From Symsagittifera roscoffensis (taxonomy: Eukaryota; Xenacoelomorpha; Acoela; Convolutidae), in the NCBI RefSeq assembly GCF_963678635.1, contig NC_087071.1, positions 42,796,153-42,860,152 of the forward strand: a DNA stretch of 64,000 bases, read 5' to 3'. Each line of letters opens with the position of its first letter. Within the stretch, counting starts at the first letter, position 1. A program made the translations under genes and the position numbers. Below the pieces are notes generated by a model. That model ran no database searches. It was not told the DNA's origin and saw only the letters and a program-made list of their open reading frames with translations. Below, piece by piece: positions 35,067 through 44,318 of the stretch.

Positions 35067-35933
35067 TCACATCCATTCTTTTTGCTCTTGCAACCTCTTT
35101 GCTTTGTTGGGTAGTGCCTTCACCCTAGATTCCCGGTTCAAACAAAAGGAGTTGTGCAGGCTCAAGCTCACGTTCTTCGCCAGGTCCTCCTCTAGTATCG
35201 ATTCCCTCGCCTTGGTATTGTCTCTAGACATTTTACCCACTCTCTTCCATCCTGTCGTGATTGCATTACGATGGGTTAACAGGGGTCTCTTGAAAACTTC
35301 CGGCCCAATCTCGGCCTGGAACTGTCGATACTCTTTTCGATGTTTTCTCATGTGATCTTTCGTTGTCATGTACAACCAGGACGTCAGCGTCGCCCGAAAC
35401 CATGGGAAGTACATCAAACGGCTCCAGACATGTCTGACTTCCGTTGGTATGGCGAATACCTTGCACGCAGTCTCAAACAACTCGAGTCTCCTGCTGTAGT
35501 CTATCGCGTATATTGACTCTGCCGTTGGCGTCCCCGCTTCCCGATACTTCGTTATATTCTCTTCTATCCATCTCAGAGCCAAGATCGTACTCACTACCAA
35601 GATCGTCACCTTCTGTCGGTGATCCGGTAGTCCGATCGACCGGATTTTTTCCATATCCCACACCAGGCAAAGGTTCTTGTGATCTGGATACCACACCGTT
35701 TGCGCTAAACAGTGGCATGGGCATTCTCCATGGGTGATTTCAATGCTCCTGAGGTTACGCTCCCCCGAGGCTTCCAAGAGAGGCTCAAGCTCCATCATTT
35801 TCTCATGCATCGTGTCGTTATCTTCCAGGTTTGGAGCACTTCCCACAGGTTTTCCGATCACGTTTTGTCTCTCGTGATCGCTTGTGTTCTCTCTCTCCAA
35901 CTTCAAAAGTTCGTTCTTCTCCCCAGATTTCAC
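35067..35933 (-). CDS. Giant element accessory ORF C (288 codons, unknown)
   Basis: Overlaps the end of ORF B by 116 bp and lies one base forward of its frame. The open frame starts at GTG, not ATG, so it probably continues ORF B. Residues include a CPCHC cluster, LCLVWDMEKIRSIGLP, a helical middle (ILVVSTILALRWIEENI) and a basic C-terminus. I recognise no family. The last codon is followed by TGA or TAG class termination at 35067. Confidence 0.6.
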   Translation of the reverse strand: MKSGEKNELLKLERENTSDHERQNVIGKPVGSAPNLEDNDTMHEKMMELEPLLEASGERNLRSIEITHGECPCHCLAQTVWYPDHKNLCLVWDMEKIRSIGLPDHRQKVTILVVSTILALRWIEENITKYREAGTPTAESIYAIDYSRRLELFETACKVFAIPTEVRHVWSRLMYFPWFRATLTSWLYMTTKDHMRKHRKEYRQFQAEIGPEVFKRPLLTHRNAITTGWKRVGKMSRDNTKARESILEEDLAKNVSLSLHNSFCLNRESRVKALPNKAKRLQEQKEWM

Positions 35934-38900
35934 TCAAGTCATCTCTCAATTCTTTTGGTACTGTCCCTCTGATTTTTCTCAACAACTTGTGCGAGTGATG
36001 CGATATCCGAGCCAACCTCACGCACTTGGGCACTGAGAAGGCCTTGTCCACCAGTACTCTCTGGCTGGATGCTTCCACCATCACCATGTGCAGTGGGTAG
36101 TGACTTCCGCACAAGTTGGCCATCATTGACCCTATCAGCGATTTCGCGTTCAATGGCAAGCCATAAGCTTCGCTCATGGGAAATCCCATTTCCGCCTCGA
36201 GACCAACCTTCCAGCTCCGGATGTGTTTTTGAGTCACCTGCAACACCCCGGGCCATGATTCTACGCTCAACGCCGTCACTAAATGATGTTCAGATTCTAG
36301 TCTTTCCAGTGACTGCAGACTACACATTCTCGAGAAGAATCCGAGAGCTGTCGCTATATTCACCGTGGTTCTCGCGTAACACTCCGCTACTATTTGCACT
36401 TCACTTTTCTCCCTTTCTGTTATGTCTTCGAACCAAGTGACCAGGTCTTCTTTTTGAAATGACAGTATTCTAACGCATGACCGTCCATCGCAGGTGTGCT
36501 CTCCGTTTCCACACGTCGAATCCAGACAGCTACCCGGCTCCAATTTCTTTGCTGACCCGGGATTACTAGTCTTTTCGCCTGGCTCTTGCATCTGAGGTGA
36601 AATTAGCTTGTGCAGCACACTCAACTTTGCCAGATCTTCATCTTCCGTTGGTGCTAACCTCACTCGCTCGGTGGTTTCTTCGATCAGACTCGCGTGGGGA
36701 TGTGGACACCAGGAGGGTCTTAATAGTTTCCATACCACTCCCAAGTTCGTGGTTAACAAGCCATTTCCATCGCCCATGTTCACTTCAACTCTCTTGTTTG
36801 AATGCGGTATGCTCACCACCTCTGGTGTTTTCTCAAGAATCAGGCCCAGGCTCGGCCCCTCTTTTTCCACCGCGTCTATTTCCATTATTCTTTCTGTCCA
36901 ATACTTCAGTAGCTCCGCTACCTCATGGTTCCTGTGGGCGCCTCCAGCTTCCGAGTCTAAGAAGGGGTTGTAGGCCATTCCCATCACTCCAGACACATAT
37001 TGGTATTCCCCCTTCTCGCTGATTCTCGAGTACTGCTCTGACGAGGCCAGGTTACGGTGAACATCATGTTCTTCTTCGAACTTCTTATTATAAAACCTCC
37101 GTACCTCGTCTAGCTTCCTATGGTTCTCTAGGGATAGTCTGGAACCCTCCTCCTTTTCTATTCCTGTGCTCTGATACACGTTCAAGATGACCGTTGAGAC
37201 TCTTTTTTCCATGGTTTTGCTTGCGCTTGCTCTCTGTTGGCATGCCAGGATGGTGCTATCAGACATCATCGACATTATCCATCTCAAGAAACACGTGGCA
37301 TCCTTTCTTCTGGCCAGGCTCAAGCCTGAGTTGTCCCTGGCTACGTGTTGCATCAGTGCCTGATACATCTCTAGCTTCTTGCTTCCCAACTTCAGCCTGT
37401 CATACGAGGTCAGTGTTTCCAACTCTATCCCCACCAGACTCCAGGTGAACATTAATTGTCCTGCAGTTCTAACGAAGGGATTCGCCATTAATGGTGGTGC
37501 TGATGAGGGTGTCCTCATTGCTTCTTCAAAATGATCCTTCAACAAACTCTGCCAGGACCTCTTCAGATGATTTGCCATTTCTATTCTATTAACCTCGGCC
37601 TTTTGCTGGGTGGCCCAATTACGTCGCTTGCGAGCTACTCCACTGTCCAACTTCTTCCAGCAGTCCTCCATTTCTTTCAATGTTTCAAGAGCCACCCACC
37701 ACGTCCGGGAGGTGTTCCTCGTCTTGTTCCTTTCCAATGGATCACTTGTCACTCGCTTGCCCGTGGCCTGGTGTGCCTTCGAGATCCATTCTTTGCCGAC
37801 ATCTACTTCCCATGTCTGTCCGTTCGTTGAACCTCTCTTCACGTTTATCTTTTGAGGCTTGAAGTCTTCCTCCGATGTCGAACTGGTGGAAACCTCTATT
37901 TCCCTCTCTACTTCAAGTGGTCTTCTGAGCTCCGAGCTGCTCTTGTAGGCCGCCGTCTTGCATCTAGCCAGAACCATGGGCGCCGTCTCTCTCAAGTTTC
38001 CTTCCGAAACAGCATCCACTGAAGGACTACCCAATCCTTCCACTTCTCTCTTCCTCTTGCGAGTCTTCACATCTCTACTTGAGGGTGTTGTGGCTACCAT
38101 CACTGATTCGACCTCTCCATCCACTCCTTCCAACTCTTGCCTCCCCCCTGCTCGAGCCTTAAGGATATTAGTACTTTTAATCATATTACTAGTCCCAACC
38201 TTATCAACCATTTTATCTACAGTTTTTTGTCTCCGAGTAGAACTGTCCTCACATTTTTCTTCTCTAGTCTTCGATCGTGAATTCCTCAGCTCTACCAGCT
38301 TGCTCAGTAGCTCTTTTCTCGCCTTCTCATCCAGGCCCGTTCCTATCAGAAGCGGTTCTCCAAATCTTACGACTGTGTCCCACAGTTCCTCCTTGAATTT
38401 GTCCAGCGTCGTCTCGCTGCCCACTTCTGGATTGAATTCTTCCAAGAACTCCTGCCAAGCATCGTCCTTCAGTGATCCCAGGAATATGTCCCTGTTCCCT
38501 TCGAAAGTGTTCTTTTCCCTTTCCTCCGAGCTCAAGAGTATCATCCCCATATTGAAGGTCTCACTTGCCAATGGCAATTCCAGATCCTTCCGGGGAGACG
38601 GAATCAGGGGTGGTGTGGCAGTATCTGCCCAATTCTCCTCGCTCAAGTCTTTCAACAGCTCTTGAGTGGTGAGCTCCTCCCCTGATGGCCCTGGTTCAGG
38701 CGTATTCCCCACTTCCATGTCTTCACCGGCTTCACTGAGAGTTTCATCCATACTCTCTTCTTCTGACTCATGTCTCCTTCTCTCGAGAATTTTCTTAAAT
38801 CGGTCCTCGACGGGTCCGCTCCTCTTGTCTCCAGGTGTGTCCACGGACAGTGGTGATGGTGTCGTAGGATCCAGCTTTTTGTATTCCGTCAGTGCTACAT

Positions 38901-41900
38901 GCAGTTGACCTGCTGCATCTAGTTCTGTTCCTTCCTGTCTTATTTCCACCTGTTCCAAGCCATAGGGCGCCTTATATTTTCTCGTGGCAAATTTCATGTC
39001 GTCCACCAGTGCGACGTGCCCCTCCATCACGATCATCCTGCCATCATCCCATATGGGTAACATGCTCTCAAGTCCCTCCTTCTCTAGAGTTCTCAAGACC
39101 TTCCGCACCTCATACCCTGGGGGCTGCGAACCTCTACTCTTTTTCGCTTGCGTCGTCCACGAATTTACCTTCATCTCGCCGGTATGGAAGTAGACCGCCG
39201 CCGTGTAGCCAATGAACAGGGGGTCCCAGCCATCAGTGAAATCCTTCTGCATTTCCTCCGTCGTCATCCTCGCCATTATGGAGGGAACTACCAAGGGACT
39301 ATTCATTCCCAAGGTCATCCTCCTGACTATTGGGAACTCAGGCATGGTGGCTGGGAGGATTTCTTTCTCCATTATGGTCTCCAGCTCCCTCTTCACCAGT
39401 GCGAAGCACTCCTTCCAGGCAGGAATTCTCAAGATCTCTCGTCCGTCCGCCGTCAATGGGTTCAAGTTCCAGAATTTGGGATACATTTCGATGGGACCCT
39501 CTCGCTTGCCTCCCATTCTACATTGCATTTGCCCCCTGAAGTTGTACACTATTAGCTCGGCATCTTTCACCTTTCCAAAGAGTACCGTGTTGCTCATTCG
39601 CCCTCTGAGCACTTCCTGCTGACACCAATTTAACGCCGTCCCATCCAGTATACTGATAAGGCTCAAGTGCGTTACAGAGTGACGATACGTTGTCACCAGG
39701 GGGTCTGGGAACGCGTACGTCACTGCTGGACCATAAATGCAGGTCACCACCTCCTCTAGGCCCCGGATTATCCCCATTGGGTCCGACCTCATTGCCAGGC
39801 ATAGGTCCGTCAGCAGAGGCATCCCTCTGTTCGTCTTCTTCCATTCTTCTCTCGAAGTTGGATTCTCATCTTCACCCGTCATGTGCCGATTTTGCATCAT
39901 GAGGTATTGTACTAGCAACGTCTTCAACCCTGCGGCACACTTGTAGGAGCTGGTTTCAATGCTCGTGTGGACTCTCCCCATAGACAGAGGCTCTCCATAT
40001 TCCATTAATCGATGAAACGACACCAATTCCCCATGGGTCAAGAGCACTAGTGCCAGGTACCCATCAACTCGAAGTGTCTCCACTCCCCGACTAAACATGT
40101 ATGCTGGGCCCATGTTGAACAAGTATCTGGGGTAGACCAAATACAGGGCCAAGAGCAGGCTGATGGGCATGCCCAGTATCTCCTGCGCGAAGGCTCCAAA
40201 GATAGTCGCCGTGGTACCGAATATTCCTGCCAAGAATTCCTTCTCCCAGCAAGGACTCAAGAACTTGAGAATCTCGTAATCCCTCCGAGTCTTCAATTCG
40301 CCTTTGGCGTGCTCTCTCCAGAACCCTCCAATCGTCACTTCATTGGCGGCCGAGACAAATCTAGCCACCGTCATGTCTCTTACTTCGGCCAGCTCCAGTT
40401 GCTTCTCTAGAAAACTCCAGACTTGTTTCAAGAGGAGTGGTGCTTCCTCCCTTGTCTTATTCGTGGCGTTCTCCAGCCTTGGTGTCAAAAATGGCCACCA
40501 GCCATTCTCTTGAGTCAAACGATATTTCATCGATCCTAATTGCTTTTCCGTCTCGGCCACATTTCTTCTCTCGTTACTGGGACCTCTAGACTTGCTGGTG
40601 GAGTTTGTGATCTTCACATCCATACTCCGAAACCACAGGCTGGCCGTTAATTTGCTTATCGCCGGGTGATCGTCCCCGATGACTGGGCTGAACTTGAGTT
40701 GCCTGGCAAAGTTCGATATCTCTAGTAGGAGCACCTCGTCTAATACGATCAGGATGTCGGCTAGTCCATAAAAGCCCCTCAGTGCATGAGATATGTCCGC
40801 CCATGCCGCCGCCAATTCTGACTTGCGAAGCCTCAGGTTCGATGGCTCCAACTCCCGATTGGGGGCTGCCATTAGAATCCGCCATTCATTCCCTTCTGCT
40901 ATCAGGATCAAGACCGCGTACACGAACTGTAGGGCGGGTGGCATATTCGCGTATCCAGGGGATGTGGTAAACACCACCTTCGTCTTGGACCCGAATCTCG
41001 AGACAACATTCTCTTGCACTTCATTCATCGCCGCAAACAACGCTTGAATGGCTTCCCATATCTTCCTCGATGTCGGAATTTCATCGCCCTTTAGTTGCTC
41101 AAGAAGTCCCATCGCGTGCAGGTGATCATTCATCCCTGCAAACAACAGCAGCTCAGGTTCACAGGGCATCTCCGACTTTATTGCCACTACCAGAGTTAAC
41201 ATCTGATTTAATTCAGCTCCTGGCAAAGAGTATATCAAAGTCCCCGGCCAGAACAACTTGGGAGACGTTCCTTCGAAGTCTGATCCCGCCACAATGACTA
41301 CTCTCGCAGCAGCTGGATCTGCTCTATCATAAACTGCCAGGGTTTTGGCCAGCTGGGTACTCCCACAGGGCTTCCCGTACCTGGGATCTTCCGCCAATTT
41401 CGAGCCTTCGTAAGCGGCATCTGGCAATCCCGTTCCTCCCGGATTGAGTAGCTTGTCTACCACCTTCAACTGTGCCGGGGTTGCCAACCTGATCCTGGCG
41501 ATGCTAGTTCGGTGCTTGGGAGGTTCTGCTATAAGTCCAGGACTCCCCAGCAGCTTGAGAGGTCTGTAGTTAATGGGTCCCATGATCGCTTTTGTGGGAA
41601 TTCCAGTCAGGTCTGTGGTCTCCATCAACTTCGCTCTCGAGAAGTGCGCCTCATGAGCTTTCAACCAGTCCACGCAATGATGCTTATTCAAATCCTCGTG
41701 TGACACTCGTTCGATCCCCAGGGTTTCCGCCAATTCTTGCCTGCATTCCAAACTCTCTAGATCCAGTTCTTTCACCTTCTCAGGATATCTCAAGCGAGCG
41801 GTCTCCATAGACTTATTTTCCCGTTTGCTCTCTGCCACTACCACTGAGGATATCGCCGAGCTTGGAGGTGTTGATGACGTCACCTCCTCAGACTCCATTG

Positions 41901-42465
41901 GCGTGGCACTCTGCAATCTGGTCTGGCTGCTCCTTGAACTGTCTCTAGTGTCAACTCTCGGTCCCAAGCGACCAGACAAGGCCCTTGAGGCAAGGAATGG
42001 TGGGTTCGGAGGTGGTCTTAATGTGAATTGGGCTGTCTCTAGCAGATCCGCCTCCAGCGCATTTATGTGTTCTTGGAAGACGTCGTTTAGCCACTCTGCT
42101 CCCCTCGGTCTATCAAAATGGATTCCATCACTGGAGGTGTCCTCAGGGAATCCCTCTTTCTCCATGCGCTCTGCCACGTCCAACAGTCTGACAGGGAGCA
42201 CACTCTTCCGGTGGATGTCTCTTATCACCTTGTTTAGGTTCCGCACCTTCTCGTTCATCTCCAAGGCGTGCTGATCAAACATCATGTTGTAGGGGACAGT
42301 ACATACCGTCAACAGGATGGGGTCCATCTGAATCCTCAGTTCCTCAAGAAGGCAGCTCACCTTATCGTGCAGCCTTGTTATTTTCCTCGCTTCACCCCTT
42401 GATACATCGTTGGTCCCGACCATCAGGGTCACCGTGTATACTTTGGTCATCCCCAGCAATGTCAA
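35818..42465 (-). CDS. Giant element accessory ORF B (2,215 codons): SGNH hydrolase remainder, second SGNH-like module, unknown tail
   Basis: Open frame beginning at TTG and overlapping ORF A by 74 bp, one base forward. Residues 17-20 GTND and 113-116 DGIH are SGNH blocks III and V; block I (GDS) is at the end of ORF A. Residues 388-600 look like a second, diverged SGNH-like unit: VAGSDF (392), AGMNDH (443) and GDDH (597). A hydrophobic stretch lies at about 744-779. Further on are acidic, low-complexity linkers (about 1250-1350), a highly basic stretch and a Cys-rich CLDSTCGNGEHTCDGRSC cluster in the C-terminal third. No other domain is recognised. In retroviruses this position holds env, but I see no signal peptide or envelope hallmark. 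Its long open length argues for recent selection. Confidence 0.75.
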   Translation of the reverse strand: MTLLGMTKVYTVTLMVGTNDVSRGEARKITRLHDKVSCLLEELRIQMDPILLTVCTVPYNMMFDQHALEMNEKVRNLNKVIRDIHRKSVLPVRLLDVAERMEKEGFPEDTSSDGIHFDRPRGAEWLNDVFQEHINALEADLLETAQFTLRPPPNPPFLASRALSGRLGPRVDTRDSSRSSQTRLQSATPMESEEVTSSTPPSSAISSVVVAESKRENKSMETARLRYPEKVKELDLESLECRQELAETLGIERVSHEDLNKHHCVDWLKAHEAHFSRAKLMETTDLTGIPTKAIMGPINYRPLKLLGSPGLIAEPPKHRTSIARIRLATPAQLKVVDKLLNPGGTGLPDAAYEGSKLAEDPRYGKPCGSTQLAKTLAVYDRADPAAARVVIVAGSDFEGTSPKLFWPGTLIYSLPGAELNQMLTLVVAIKSEMPCEPELLLFAGMNDHLHAMGLLEQLKGDEIPTSRKIWEAIQALFAAMNEVQENVVSRFGSKTKVVFTTSPGYANMPPALQFVYAVLILIAEGNEWRILMAAPNRELEPSNLRLRKSELAAAWADISHALRGFYGLADILIVLDEVLLLEISNFARQLKFSPVIGDDHPAISKLTASLWFRSMDVKITNSTSKSRGPSNERRNVAETEKQLGSMKYRLTQENGWWPFLTPRLENATNKTREEAPLLLKQVWSFLEKQLELAEVRDMTVARFVSAANEVTIGGFWREHAKGELKTRRDYEILKFLSPCWEKEFLAGIFGTTATIFGAFAQEILGMPISLLLALYLVYPRYLFNMGPAYMFSRGVETLRVDGYLALVLLTHGELVSFHRLMEYGEPLSMGRVHTSIETSSYKCAAGLKTLLVQYLMMQNRHMTGEDENPTSREEWKKTNRGMPLLTDLCLAMRSDPMGIIRGLEEVVTCIYGPAVTYAFPDPLVTTYRHSVTHLSLISILDGTALNWCQQEVLRGRMSNTVLFGKVKDAELIVYNFRGQMQCRMGGKREGPIEMYPKFWNLNPLTADGREILRIPAWKECFALVKRELETIMEKEILPATMPEFPIVRRMTLGMNSPLVVPSIMARMTTEEMQKDFTDGWDPLFIGYTAAVYFHTGEMKVNSWTTQAKKSRGSQPPGYEVRKVLRTLEKEGLESMLPIWDDGRMIVMEGHVALVDDMKFATRKYKAPYGLEQVEIRQEGTELDAAGQLHVALTEYKKLDPTTPSPLSVDTPGDKRSGPVEDRFKKILERRRHESEEESMDETLSEAGEDMEVGNTPEPGPSGEELTTQELLKDLSEENWADTATPPLIPSPRKDLELPLASETFNMGMILLSSEEREKNTFEGNRDIFLGSLKDDAWQEFLEEFNPEVGSETTLDKFKEELWDTVVRFGEPLLIGTGLDEKARKELLSKLVELRNSRSKTREEKCEDSSTRRQKTVDKMVDKVGTSNMIKSTNILKARAGGRQELEGVDGEVESVMVATTPSSRDVKTRKRKREVEGLGSPSVDAVSEGNLRETAPMVLARCKTAAYKSSSELRRPLEVEREIEVSTSSTSEEDFKPQKINVKRGSTNGQTWEVDVGKEWISKAHQATGKRVTSDPLERNKTRNTSRTWWVALETLKEMEDCWKKLDSGVARKRRNWATQQKAEVNRIEMANHLKRSWQSLLKDHFEEAMRTPSSAPPLMANPFVRTAGQLMFTWSLVGIELETLTSYDRLKLGSKKLEMYQALMQHVARDNSGLSLARRKDATCFLRWIMSMMSDSTILACQQRASASKTMEKRVSTVILNVYQSTGIEKEEGSRLSLENHRKLDEVRRFYNKKFEEEHDVHRNLASSEQYSRISEKGEYQYVSGVMGMAYNPFLDSEAGGAHRNHEVAELLKYWTERIMEIDAVEKEGPSLGLILEKTPEVVSIPHSNKRVEVNMGDGNGLLTTNLGVVWKLLRPSWCPHPHASLIEETTERVRLAPTEDEDLAKLSVLHKLISPQMQEPGEKTSNPGSAKKLEPGSCLDSTCGNGEHTCDGRSCVRILSFQKEDLVTWFEDITEREKSEVQIVAECYARTTVNIATALGFFSRMCSLQSLERLESEHHLVTALSVESWPGVLQVTQKHIRSWKVGLEAEMGFPMSEAYGLPLNAKSLIGSMMANLCGSHYPLHMVMVEASSQRVLVDKAFSVPKCVRLARISHHSHKLLRKIRGTVPKELRDDLSEIWGEERTFEVGEREHKRSRETKRDRKTCGKCSKPGR

Positions 42466-43798
42466 ACATCTGTGGCGTGGCAGCTCCAGCGAAACTCAAG
42501 ATTCCCGTCTGCCAGTGCGATCGGATCCGGGTCAACACCCGCACCAGGCTGTCCCCTACGATTAGATGAACCGCACCTTCTGGTACCCGGGGTGGCGCCA
42601 AGTACTGCACCCAGGCCGCATCATGAAAGCAGTCTCTCCTAGCTTTCTGCTCCGTACTCCAGTCCAGCCGATTGTGCCTGTGGTACCTCCCCTCTGTATT
42701 CTTCTTATAACTCAAGATCACGACACTCCTAACCGGCTGTTCCCTCCACGTCGGGGGAAGCTCCGGTCTTGCCGAACTCTCACGACTCTTTTGTCGCAAT
42801 CTCTCGCCCAGTTCTCTCAGACGCGATGAGCCGCCGCTCACCTGACTGTCACTCGAGGTCGAGGTTGGGGTATATCCCGGCAGCTCCACATCCATCAGTG
42901 GGCGTATGGGTTGCGTCTCTAGGCTACGCAAGGAAGACGTTGCGTCATTCGGTATCCAAACTTCCAACCCTTCACTCATGTGTTCTCGGGCCTCGCGGTC
43001 AAGGTTGAACCGTGCTCTTGCTCTGGGGGCTTCATCCACCTCCATACGTGACTCTGGCCTCGAGCTGGTGACCACTCGCTCCTTCGGCCTGGCTCCCTTC
43101 TGTGCATCAAGCTCGCGTTGTCGTTGTTCTATTCTGTCCAATTCCGACCTCAGTTGATCACGATTTGCGGCGTTCTCCCGCACCCTTAACTCCTGTTGAT
43201 GTTCAGCTTTTTGTATCTCAAGCAACCTCAGAGCCTGGTCTCGCTCGTTGACCGCCTGGTCCCTTTCCAGCTGAACCTTCTCCCGATCCAGCTTTGCCTG
43301 ATCCCGATCGAGGTTCGCCTTATTCCTTTCCTTCTGCGTCTTCTCGAGCTCTTTCTTTAGAACACCTAGATCCGGATATGCCTCGGTCGTCTGTTGCGTT
43401 CGTGACATCGATGGCACCCTACTCGAGCTCTGGCTTGTGGATCTTACTGTTGGCCTAGTCGGTAGCGGGAATTCCCCTGCGCCATATTCGGTATTGTTAT
43501 TCAGGCCAGGATTCCTTGCCAAGTCAAAACCCCTTACTCCTCCATCCACATTCCAAGACAACCATCTGGTCTGTTCTTGGTTCGATATTCCCTCGGTGGT
43601 GTAGCCGATCATCAAGACAGCCTCCGTTGCAGACTCCCTGCACTCACCCTGGTCCTCCAACTGGAGGATGGCATTCAGCATCACCGCCATTCTCTCGTCT
43701 ATTTGGGTGTAGTCCAAGTCCCTCAGGCGTCTGTACAGCTCATCAAGAGTGGGCTTCTTCAGGGCCGCGGGCACGGATTTCCATAATCGGTCTGCCAT
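42392..43798 (-). CDS. Giant element accessory ORF A (468 codons): coiled coil and start of SGNH/GDSL hydrolase
   Basis: ATG at 43798. Residues 1-60 are a helical N-terminus (DELYRRLRDLDYTQIDERM). Residues about 150-245 are a charged coiled coil with repeated DRDQAKLDREKVQLERDQ-like heptads. A Ser/Pro/Arg linker follows. The C-terminus has VHLIVGDSLVRVLTR (GDS at 415-417, nucleophile Ser block) and SFAGAATPQM (block II Gly). After this the frame runs into a stop, while the hydrolase continues in ORF B. Coiled coil plus esterase recalls ORF1 proteins of CR1-type non-LTR elements, which is a family parallel and not evidence of descent. Confidence 0.78.
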   Translation of the reverse strand: MADRLWKSVPAALKKPTLDELYRRLRDLDYTQIDERMAVMLNAILQLEDQGECRESATEAVLMIGYTTEGISNQEQTRWLSWNVDGGVRGFDLARNPGLNNNTEYGAGEFPLPTRPTVRSTSQSSSRVPSMSRTQQTTEAYPDLGVLKKELEKTQKERNKANLDRDQAKLDREKVQLERDQAVNERDQALRLLEIQKAEHQQELRVRENAANRDQLRSELDRIEQRQRELDAQKGARPKERVVTSSRPESRMEVDEAPRARARFNLDREAREHMSEGLEVWIPNDATSSLRSLETQPIRPLMDVELPGYTPTSTSSDSQVSGGSSRLRELGERLRQKSRESSARPELPPTWREQPVRSVVILSYKKNTEGRYHRHNRLDWSTEQKARRDCFHDAAWVQYLAPPRVPEGAVHLIVGDSLVRVLTRIRSHWQTGILSFAGAATPQMFDIAGDDQSIHGDPDGRDQRCIKG

Positions 43799-44318
43799 TC
43801 TTCGTGACTTCGGGATGTATACAGGTATGTGTTAACCAGCTCAAGAATTACCTTACCAGCTCAAGAATTACCTTACCGACTCAAGTATTACCCAACTCAA
43901 GAATTCTCTCGAAATGTTCCCTTGCAAATACTTGCTGTAAGTGCCGATTATCGCGAGTTCAATCAAGGTTTCTCTCTCTGTTTCTCGCTTGAGTATAGTT
44001 GGATTTTCAACTTTGTTTTTCAAACTTGATCTGAAAACAGAAAGCATATTGAAACTTGACATGTCATGTTCCTAACCTAGAGACCCCCCTTTTACCAGTA
44101 TGGTTAAAATCTTATCATTTTCATATCACTTAAAACAATTCAATTGGAATTCCCTTAAAAGCATGCAGATTCATTTTATGTTTTAGCACCGTTAACTCGT
44201 TTTAAAATTTAATTGTCATGCCAATCATATCTTTAAGATCCCTTTACCTGCGCCGCACCCCAATACCTAACTCAAGACTCCTCCCTCACACCCGACTCGA
44301 TACCCCCATGTACCCGAC
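43799..44318 (-). other. Spacer between integrase-macro ORF and accessory ORFs
   Basis: 520 bp without an ORF. At 43838-43904 four copies of a ~20-bp theme containing CTCAAGAATT and TTACC are in tandem. A spacer here would suit a splice acceptor or internal initiation for the accessory ORFs; I see no strong acceptor. Confidence 0.5.

Noticed and set aside
35818-42465. ORF B as a retroviral envelope protein
   Set aside because: One hydrophobic stretch is not enough; no signal peptide, cleavage site or membrane anchor pattern was seen and the N-terminus is an SGNH hydrolase.
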